Positions 56,321 to 64,000 of a stretch of DNA of 64,000 bases are shown here, piece after piece. The stretch is from Posidonia oceanica (Eukaryota; Streptophyta; Magnoliopsida; Alismatales; Posidoniaceae). Positions within the stretch are counted from its first letter, which is position 1. Every line of letters begins with the position of its first letter. A model generated the notes under the pieces. The model had not been told where the DNA came from. It did no database searches and was given only the letters and a program-made list of their open reading frames with translations. The position numbers and the translations under genes are program-made. The stretch is taken from assembly GCA_037176725.1 (NCBI GenBank), contig JAZBRS010000044.1, forward strand, positions 3,472,001-3,536,000, in the 5' to 3' direction.

Positions 56321-57602
56321 GTGCGCGTGTGTCAATACACGGAGGCATTGCCTCAGGAGCTGGCTACTACTAATATCATCTTCCTAGTAGATGAGTTTGA
56401 TCAGTTTGGGAAGTGTGCAGGGATAGAAGCATATGAGCTGGTTAGCTGCAGTGATGAGGAAGAAGATCAAGAGGCCGACTCAAACCTCCTTAAGCACCTC
56501 ATGGATAACTATGATGAGCAAACCAATGCAGCTGAGGAGGAAACTGTGGAGGTCAACCTGGGAACCGCCAAAGAGCCAAAACCAATACTCATAAGTGCAA
56601 GCCTGAGTCCAAAAGAGAGGGAGGAAATGGTCCAAATCTTGAAAGAATTTGTGGATGTACTAGCCTTCAAATACGAGGATATGCCTGGACTGCAATCGGC
56701 CCTAGTGGAACACCTGCTTCCACTAAACTCTGGAACCAAGCCTGTCAAGCAGAAGCTGAGGCGACTAAGGCCAGAACTCGCCCTCAAAGTCAGAGAAGAA
56801 ATTGACAAGCTCCACAAAGCAAAATTCATTAGAGTGGTTGTGTACCCCAGCTGGGTCTCAAATATAGTACCAGTGGCCAAAAAGGATGGGAAAGTACGGA
56901 TTTACATTGACTATCGTAACCTCAACGCCGCCTGTCCCAAAGATGATTTCCCTTTGCAACATATTGACTTGCTAGTGGACAATACAGCAGGATTTGAGAT
57001 GCTATCTTTCATGGATGATTTCTCCGATTACAACCAGATCAAGCTAGCAGAGGAGGACCAAAAGAAGACGTCGTTCATCACACCATGGGGGACATACTGC
57101 TACATAGTCATATCATTCGGTCTCAAGAACGCCGGCGCAACATATCAGAGAGCGATGATGGCCATCTTCCACGACATGATGCACGATTGCATGGAAGTGT
57201 ATGTTGACGACATCTTGGTCAAATCAAGAACAAGGGAGGCACACTTTGAGGCACTGAGAAGGGTACTGAGTAGAGCAAGGCATTATCAGCTGAAAATGAA
57301 CCCAAAGAAATGTGTGTTTGGGGTAACTGCCGGGAAGCTACTGGGCATCATCATCAGCAAAAGAGGGATCGAGGTGGACCCACAGAAGGCCATAGCAATA
57401 GCACAGATGCCTCCTCCCCGAAACATCAAGGAACTCAGAGGACTTATTGGCCGCTTATAATTCATCAGGAGATTCATCTCACAGCATGCAGATCGATGTA
57501 AGCCATTTTATGAGTTACTGAAGGGAGGAAGGGAATTCACCTGAGATGAGAAATGCCAGAAAACTTTTGATGAACTCAAAGCATATCTCATGACTCCCCC
57601 AG
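56321..57602 (+). pseudogene. Reverse transcriptase of element C
   Basis: The open part to 57460 covers the acidic lead-in ('VSCSDEEEDQEADSNLLKHL') and the RT domain from about 56700. Motifs seen: 'VRIYIDYRNLNAACPKDDFP', 'FMDDFSDYNQIKLAEEDQKK', 'FGLKNAGATYQRAM' and the catalytic 'YVDDILVKS' (about 57202). The thumb/connection continues past a TAA (57458-57460) with 'FIRRFISQHADRCKPFYELL', another stop and a frameshift near 57603. Family: Ty3/gypsy. Confidence 0.9.
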
Positions 57603-58082
57603 TCAGCACCTGTGCCAGGGAAGCCTTTGCTACTCTATGTGGCAGCCACTGCATCGTCAATAGGAGTAGTGCTAGCTCAGCATGATGAGGATGGGAAGAA
57701 GAAAAAAGCTATCTACTATCTGAGTAGAACTTTCCTGGGTTATGAGGAGAAGTATACGGCCATAGAAAAGCACTGCTTGGCCTTAGTATGGGCATCTCAA
57801 AAGTTGAGACACTACTTCCTAGTCCATAAAGTCTGTTACATTGCCAAAATGGACCCAATCAAATATATGTTCGAGAAGCTAGCCCTCTCTGGAAGGTTGG
57901 CAAGATGGTAACTCCTCCTCACTGAATTCGACTTGCAATATGTATCCCAAAAGGCAGTCAAGGGGCAGGCCATTGTAGATCACCTGGCAGAACTCGCAAT
58001 AGAAGATTATCAACTAGTCCGGACAGACTTCCCTGATGAGGAGATACTGGAAATACAAGCCACCGAGTCTCCTACTCAACAA
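57603..58082 (+). pseudogene. RNase H (first, retroviral-type) of element C
   Basis: 'GKPLLLYVAATASSIGVVLA' and 'KAIYYLSRTFLGYEEKYTAI' with 'EKHCLALVWASQKLRHYF' are the standard RT-linked RNase H landmarks. A TAG lies at about 57909 and another at about 58083. The usual first Asp is replaced by Ala-Ala ('LLYVAAT'), so activity would be doubtful even without stops. Confidence 0.82.
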
Positions 58083-58500
58083 TAGACTCTCTACTTTGAT
58101 AGAGCACTCAATAGACAAGGGGCAAGCATCGGGGTGGCACTTCTCACTCCGGAAGGAGTTCTCATTCCTCGAGCCGTACAGCTAAACTTCGCCGCAAATA
58201 CCAACAATGTTGCAGAATACAAGGCCTTGATCCTCGGACTACGCCTAGCACTGGAGCTAGGGGCAAAGCGGCTAAAACTCATCGGAGACTCCCAATTGGT
58301 TCTAAGACAAATTCTGAACAAGTATAGAATCCTCAACCCAAGGCTAGAAGAATACAAGGGCATTGCACGCCTCCTATTGGCACGGTTTCAGCAAGTGGTG
58401 TACGTCCACACCCTCCAGAGTCATAACCTACTAGCGGATGCTCTCGCTTCGCTGGCTTCCTCAATCGAGTTCCCTATCAACGTCCGGGAGCAAACAATAA
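58083..58500 (+). pseudogene. Second RNase H (archaeal-type) of element C
   Basis: 'LYFDRALNRQGASIGVALLT' holds the first Asp, 'NNVAEYKALILGLRLALELG' the Glu, 'LKLIGDSQLVLRQI' the next Asp, and 'NLLADALASLASS' the last. A second RNase H of archaeal type after the first is a known trait of the Tat lineage. This domain is open in one frame with integrase. Confidence 0.85.
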
Positions 58501-59872
58501 TGGTCCGGCAACACGAGATACCTGCCATTGACTCAACTAAGCCATGGGTCGTGGAGCTTAGACAAAAAGTTGGGGAATCAAGAGTAGGCATGTTTGACGT
58601 TTGCTACAACATAGAGGATGACAGGAACCCATGGTTCTTTGACATCCAGAACTACATTCAAGATGGGTTCTTCCCTGACTACGCAATTTCACAAGACAAG
58701 GAGGCAGTTCGGAGGATGGCTATAATATACTTCATGAAAGCCGGGGTCCTTTTCAAAAGGTCTTTCAGCGGAATAGAGCTGCGCTGTGTCACTTATGAAG
58801 AGGTTGAAGTTATCATCGGAGAAATGCATGAAGGCATATGTGGAGGACACATCAGTTCTCAATTCATGGCAAAAATGATATTGCGCAGAGGATACTACTG
58901 GCCCACAATGGAGGCAAATTGCACAAACAAAGTGAGAAGGTGCAAGCAATGCCAGATCAATGCAGACAAAATACATGCGCTAGCATCAGAGTTGAATTTG
59001 ACTCAAGCAGTGTGGCCCTTCTCTATGTGGGCATTTGATGTCGTCGGACCATTCGACACTGAAAAGCAGAATAGGTTCATCCTCACAGCCACTGAGTACT
59101 TCACCAAATGGGCTGAAGCGGAAGCGTTCACTGAAATCAAAGCTTCAAATCTTTGCAAGTTCGTGCGAAAGAATATCATCTCAAGGTTCAGGATCCCAAA
59201 GAAATTGGTAGCAGACAATGGCGCAATCTTCGTATCCCAAGACTTTAAAAAGCTCTGTAAGAAGTTTAAGATCGATTTGCATCATTCATCGCCCTATTAC
59301 CCGCAAGGTAATGGGCAAGCTGAAGCTACTAATAAAACATTAATCTGAATCCTTAAAAAAATGGTAGAAGGAGCCAAGGGACATGACTGGACAGATAAGT
59401 TAATTGATACCTTGTGCGCTTATCGAACCTCCATAGGAACGCCTTCGGGCCAAACCCTGTTTGCGCTTACTTATGGTATGGAGACGGTAGTCCCATTTGT
59501 GGTCATGGTCCCCTCATCCAGGATACAACTCGACAATGAGATAACTGCCGAGGATAAGAGACAATTATTAAGTCTACAGTTGGATTTGCCAGATGAGAAG
59601 CGGTTGCAAGCAGCTGAGCATGCACGCCTCTACCAAGAACGCCTTGCAAGAGCATATAAGAAGAAAGTAATTGAACGTAAATTCAATATTGGTAAATGGG
59701 TGCTTAAAGAAATTCTTCCTCGCAAGCATGGGAAACTGAGACCAAATTGGGAAGGACCATACTTGGTGGTTGAGGCATATCCGGGCAATGCCTATTGTTT
59801 GGCCAAAGAGGATGGCACTAGGCTTGAATACCCCTAGAATGCACTGCACCTCAAAAGGTACTACCCTTGATA
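58501..59872 (+). pseudogene. Integrase of element C
   Basis: The HHCC region has 'CGGHISSQFMAKMILRRGYY' and 'VRRCKQCQINADKIHAL'. The catalytic core has Asp in 'WAFDVVGPF' (about 59036), Asp in 'VADNGAIFVSQDF' (about 59212) and Glu in 'NGQAEATNK' (about 59326), so all three DDE residues are present. A TGA follows at 59346-59348. The C-terminal part resumes to 59837 with 'LPRKHGKLRPNWEGPYLVVE', then a TAG and 'NALHLKRYYP'. It inserts element DNA into the host chromosome. Confidence 0.9.
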
Positions 59873-61256
59873 TGCACACTGAGCCATTAGACTACCCGTG
59901 CTCAAGGGCCCTCTGCTGTTAAAGCCTAGGAATCTTGCCTTAGCCTCACCCAAAAACACCTTGTGGGAGAAGGAAAGGAAATAGTCCCACACTGAGATAG
60001 AGGCAAATCATAAGGAGCCCCCTCACAGTTCATGAATAACAAGTCGACACACAACCCTCGAGTCAAGCGCGTTACCCTAGTACAAATTGGATAGGCATCT
60101 AAGGCCAAAACCTAGAAGCACAGAAATGAGGGGAGTGTACCAAATGAAAGAGTGTCACGGTTCGTCAAGGAACGAGTATCAATTGACTGAGCACTCAGAA
60201 GGGGTGAGACTACTTGCCAAAGTACCCAGAAAGGAAAGCAAAAAGGGGTCAGAAAAGAAGGCAGCAAAGAAGCTGTCCATGTGCAAGGAAAAAGAAAGAG
60301 AGTGGAAAAGACGGCAGCAAAGAAGCTGTCCAAGAGTCAAAACTGAAAAGCTGGGGAATACTAAGCACAGTAGAAATCAACCTTGAACTAGGTGGGGTTC
60401 AGGCTTCAAATCTTCAGCCAACATCTTAGGATAGGGTATGAACTTTCCTTCTACCCACATCCTGCACTATACACTAAGAGCCAAGGGGCAGAGGCCTAGG
60501 TCTAGGGGCAGTTAGGTGCCAAAGCAAGCCTGAGGTATCTTCTGACTCTAGGATGCAAAAGGGACCAAATTTTCAAGGTTTTCCAACCATGAGGTCCCCA
60601 GTTTCCCAACTTCCCGGAGGATTCTTCGTATCCCATAAAAATAAAAAAATCCAAAAAAATGATAAAATAAAAAATCCAAAAAAATGATAAAGTCAAAAAT
60701 CTAAAAAAATGATAAAGTCAAAAATCCAAAAAATGATAAAGTCAAAAATTCAAAAAAAAAAATGATAAAATCAAAAATCCAAAAATAGTGAATAGGGTAA
60801 AATTTATCCAACCAACATCATCTCATGAAACTGATAACAAGTAGAGGCCAGTGATGCAAAATCTACGACATTTTATGACTCCGCGTCGTACTCGACCCCT
60901 CCTATTCAAGACGGTCGCTTGGTATTCGCCTACGAGCTAAGACTGGGATCTCAAGAAGAGACAGTCCCTCGTTTGGTATATCATCTTTAGACAACAAAGC
61001 TGAGGCCAATACTTGTTATTCAAAACCTAAGTTTCTCCATTGCATTAAGACTTCTTTCCCATTGATAGCATTAGGTTTGCTTAAAGTATGCATTGTATAT
61101 TGATTGTTACCAAGTGTTTTGTGACCATGCTGATTTCACAATGTTAAAAATGCTTCTGAGTTTCCAAAAGGCACTTTGGACTAGGGGCAATCATACCCCT
61201 AGATGGACTAACAAATTTGCTAAGGTAATGCAGGAAAGCAGTTCAGGGGTGTTAAA
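59873..61256 (+). other. Untranslated region after pol, element C
   Basis: It matches 32401-33745 of B. GGCAGCAAAGAAGCTGTCC repeats lie at 60258-60340 and an A-rich AAAATCCAAAAAAATGATAA tract at 60635-60790. The text GACTCCGCGTCG occurs at 60880, and at 33508 in B. No gene found. Confidence 0.7.
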
Positions 61257-61383
61257 CGAGCAAATATCAACGTCCAACGTTAGACGCGCCATCTGAAGCG
61301 TATAACGATCAACAGAGGGATGTTGGACGCCTGATCTTCTGCGTCTTACGTTATAAGAGGCATATTGAGCGTCTTACGTTTTA
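61257..61383 (+). repeat. Paired-hairpin units downstream of the first antisense gene (element C)
   Basis: Two units (61257-61310 and 61320-61383) have TTAGACGC, TTGGACGC and GCGTATAA-type arms. They separate pol sequence from the antisense gene. Confidence 0.8.
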
Positions 61384-61564
61384 ACTGTGACTTAAATTGC
61401 AGATTTTGGACAGAGGGTCCTTGATCAAATATCAAAGCCACTAGGGAGTATTTCTAAACTCAGAGCAATTCAAAACACATGAACAAGGATGAAAATGAAA
61501 TATATATATATTAATTCCCTTGAAAAGATACATGGTCCCTGAAATTAAAAATTACAATAATTGC

Positions 61565-62905
61565 CTATCTAACCATCTTCTTCCTTTTTCTGCGCAGCAC
61601 GCCCGTCGCTTCAACCCACTCCTCGGGTTTGGGCAGTAGCTTTGAATACCACTTCCAATGCGCATCCTCCCATGGTAGGCAGCAAGGAGCAGTTGATGGC
61701 CCCTCTGAATCATCATTACTGTTCAGAGACGACCAGAGAGTCCGAAGGTAGTACACCATTACTGCATCAGATGGAAGACTGCGCTTCCGAACCCGAATAC
61801 GAGGAATAAAGCTCAGCCGAGGTGGCACCCCTTTCTTCTACCCCACCATCTCAAAGCAACGATGGGAGTTGTTCACTACAAAATGGGTGGGTCCTATCAG
61901 CTCTAACTCAACTGAAGAGTCTCGTGCCTGGTGCTTATGAGAAAGGGACGTGGAAGACGCGGAAATGTCAATAGGGCCAGCAGACAAAAAGCAAACTCTT
62001 TCCTCAATCAAATCTATCTTCACGGGCCCAAGTCTCGGGAAATGGACCTACAGTCACTTGGAAAGAAGGAAAGGAGAGCCTACAAAATCCCTTCCGGTGG
62101 AAACAATGGTCAGGTCAAGATATGTGGCAGCAAGAATGGCCACTGAAGGAGAGCGCCAGAAATGCTCAGTAAGGCCTATCAGGAACTCAGTATGATAGAC
62201 ATCCAAGGAGAAATCCTTGGTGACAAATAAAGTGAGGCCTCCAATCAGTAAATGCAGACACACCAACGGCTGATCTTGAGAGGCGGATTCCTCAATTTGC
62301 CGGAAGCTGAAATACAAATGCACCAAGTTGAGTCTGCGACCTCTGATCACTGGGAAGGTAGGCGGAAGGGTGAAGATACGGTCTATATATGTTTGCATAT
62401 CTGCTATTCCATACGGCAATGGGAAGTCAATATCTGGCCGGGCCACTCCAATCTGAGTTACACCAAGCAAGCCGTGAATATCCTCTACTAGGAATGTCGC
62501 CTCACAACCCCCAAAGAAGAAAGTATGAGTCTCAGGACTCCAGAAGGCGCATGAGGCGTGAAGCAGGGGCCAATCCAAGTTTGTGCCCAACAAATCCAGA
62601 AGTCCATCAAAGCACGTACGGGCCAAAACAGATTTCCTCTCTTGAGCCCAAAGCGCAAAATCCTTCACCCAAGTGGAGTAGTAGGGGAAATCATTGTCAA
62701 AGCAAGGTGTCTTGGTAAAATTGAGAATTTCCTGCAAAGAAATTCAGAGGCGTGAGGAACAAAAGGAGTGTGAAGGGACCAATGAAGAAGATCATACCTT
62801 CCCTGTCTTGATAAGGGACATCATATGCCCTTCAATCTCTTCCAAAGGTTTTACAACCCCCTTCTTGTTGTGCATGAAGACATTGGGGATTGAGCTAGAA
62901 GCCAT
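61565..62905 (-). pseudogene. Antisense PMD-like gene of element C (first)
   Basis: Exon 1 is 62905-62798 (36 codons, 'MASSSIPNVFMHNKKGVVKP'), followed by a 66-bp intron, GTATGATC to TTTGCAG. Exon 2 starts at 62731 with 'EILNFTKTPCFDNDFPYYST' and runs to 61565. 'LDWPLLHASCAFWSPETHTF' and 'EATFLVEDIHGLLGVTQIGV' match the plant-mobile-domain pattern, and the middle has 'LVHLYFSFRQIEESASQDQP'. One frame is kept throughout, but TGA and TAG (62054-62056 and two codons later) and a TAG (61838-61840) interrupt it. The C-terminus is basic ('RRKRKKMVR'). Functional role unknown. Confidence 0.78.
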
Positions 62906-63733
62906 GAAAGTAAAAGAGAGGGAAGAAAGAAGCAAAAATAAGAGAGAAATTAGTGGAAAGGAAAAAGAGCAAGTATGCATGAAAATCAAAGGGGTGGCCA
63001 AGCTTTTATAAGCATAGGAGGATCATCGGAAATCTTTCACGCGGACATTGAGAAAATTTCGCAAGCATTCCGAAAGATTAGCAAGGAACAGGGAAGGAAA
63101 GAAAAGTTTCTAGGCTCGCTTCGTTGTACATGAGACAGTTCGCGTCCAACGTTAGCCGCGTTATTTGAGGCGTATAACGTTTAGAGCAGCTACCGGCATT
63201 GGACGCAGAGTTTGAAGCGGATAACGTTGGCCGCAGCAGATGAGCCGTATAACGTTTTATTAGTAACTTAAGTCACTGAACTTGGCTGGATCACCCCCTG
63301 AGCCGTGATTGAGTTGCATGCGCCCGTTTTGCCCATTCCAGAGGTTTAACTAAGTTGAAATACACGTGCGAGCGTTGGTTTCATATTTTTTGGACATCCG
63401 GGCCAGTCAGAATCTCTGGTTGCTTGTTTCATCAAGTTAATGACTCGTTAAGGCGACGACGACTTCAAAATTCAATTCTTAAGCTTCCAGGTGAAATCTT
63501 TCCTTATAACTATGTCATTTACATACTATTTCACTTGAATATGCTGGTTTCAAGTTAATTTGAATTAAGGGCCATTATTTTATCATATTGGTCACTTAAG
63601 CTCACTTTAGCTTTGAGAAAGGTAATTTAAAAGAAGTATTTGACAAGTTTACTGAGTGTGCAGAAATATATAGCATTTCAAAATATACAATTGTTCTACA
63701 AAGTCACCGGGGCATACCCCTGAAGTACAAAAG
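62906..63733. other. Region between the two antisense genes of element C
   Basis: It holds hairpin units at 63139-63195 and 63201-63262 and a stretch (63280-63700) collinear with 34020-34505 of B, including GAAATACACGTG, then GAGCGTTGGTTTCATATTTT. The first 230 bp are probably promoter and 5' leader of the first antisense gene. Confidence 0.65.
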
Positions 63734-64000
63734 TTAGGGAGCACTCTCTCCCTCACCCTCAGGAGCCGGAGCAGGAGTAGGAGCCGGAGAAGGGGCAGTA
63801 GGGGGACGAGGCGACTGTCGAACCAAAACGCCTGATGGGGCCCTGGAGACGGATCGAGAATGGTTGCTACCCAACTGGCGGCTCGGTACAGATGGAACAG
63901 GCACCCCGAGCCTAACACCAGCCGTGAAGGCAAACCTCCGGTAGTGCCCCAGCTCGAACTCAAGCTGGGAGATAATCCTCGCCATGCTCTGAGGAGGGAA
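63734..64000 (-). pseudogene. Second antisense gene of element C, 3' end only
   Basis: The last exon, partial at the window edge, ends in a Pro-rich tail 'APTPAPAPEGEGESAP' before the stop at 63734. The antisense gene of B ends in the same way ('PPSAPEGEGESAP', 34509). It is therefore the counterpart of the B gene. The visible stretch shows no break, but status is unknown because the rest lies beyond 64000. Confidence 0.7.

Larger units (their letters stand above)
43056..64000 (+). mobile_element. Element C: Tat-lineage LTR retrotransposon, runs off the window
   Basis: 5' LTR, primer binding site, leader, gag, protease, second protease-like domain, G-patch, RT, RNase H, archaeal-type RNase H, integrase, untranslated region, then antisense PMD-like genes. 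The 3' LTR lies beyond 64000. The dual RNase H and the antisense genes between pol and the 3' LTR are known marks of the Tat lineage. Removing the nested solo LTR leaves about 15.2 kb of this element in view. Coding parts have many stops and at least five frameshifts. Confidence 0.9.

Noticed and set aside
1..64000. tRNA, rRNA or organellar DNA insertions
   Set aside because: I looked for cloverleaf-like and conserved rRNA text and saw none. This is a by-eye result only.

Overview
This is nuclear DNA of a flowering plant. It has GT-AG introns, a plant-type bHLH transcription factor gene, and CACTA, hAT, Tourist-like and Ty3/gypsy Tat-lineage transposable elements. I see nothing bacterial, organellar or viral. 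The species, and whether it is a monocot or dicot, cannot be read from the sequence. Most of the window is transposon sequence. The only intact host gene I can support is a three-exon bHLH gene at 19887-22991, followed by a lone first exon of a paralogue at 24962-25054.

Layout. 1-2230: decayed hAT-type transposase gene (minus strand). 2444-3704: non-autonomous hAT element with a perfect 8-bp target duplication, next to that gene. 3713-4808: GC-rich unassigned DNA. 4809-5778: truncated gypsy LTR ('D'). 6178-7745: inverted piece of a long Tat/Ogre-like LTR. 7860-14757: decayed CACTA element. 16157-17415: old reversed Tat fragment. 18702-18997: Tourist-like MITE. 19001-26069: bHLH region. 26070-42415: long LTR fragment split by 'element B' (27074-41181). 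Element B is a complete 14.1-kb Tat-type element with two about 1.38-kb LTRs and a 5-bp target duplication. It has lost protease, RT, RNase H and most of integrase. It keeps gag and an intron-containing antisense gene of the plant-mobile-domain (PMD) type. 43056-64000: 'element C', a relative of B that still carries protease, a second protease-like domain, a G-patch, RT, two RNase H domains and integrase, all interrupted by stops and frameshifts. It also has one antisense PMD-like gene and the end of a second. The gag of C is split by a 5.7-kb solo LTR (46934-52636) with its own 5-bp target duplication.

How the parts relate. B and C are two states of one modular element. gag and pol run forward and the extra genes run backward between pol and the 3' LTR. 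About 25 short paired-hairpin units (arm TTGGACGC, opposite arm GCGTCCAA, and variants) lie in the LTRs, just before gag, and on both sides of the antisense genes. They mark most module boundaries and are the strongest candidate here for something undescribed. Two insertions can be checked inside the window, because the uninterrupted version of each target survives in another copy (7509-7513 for B, 31625-31629 for the solo LTR).
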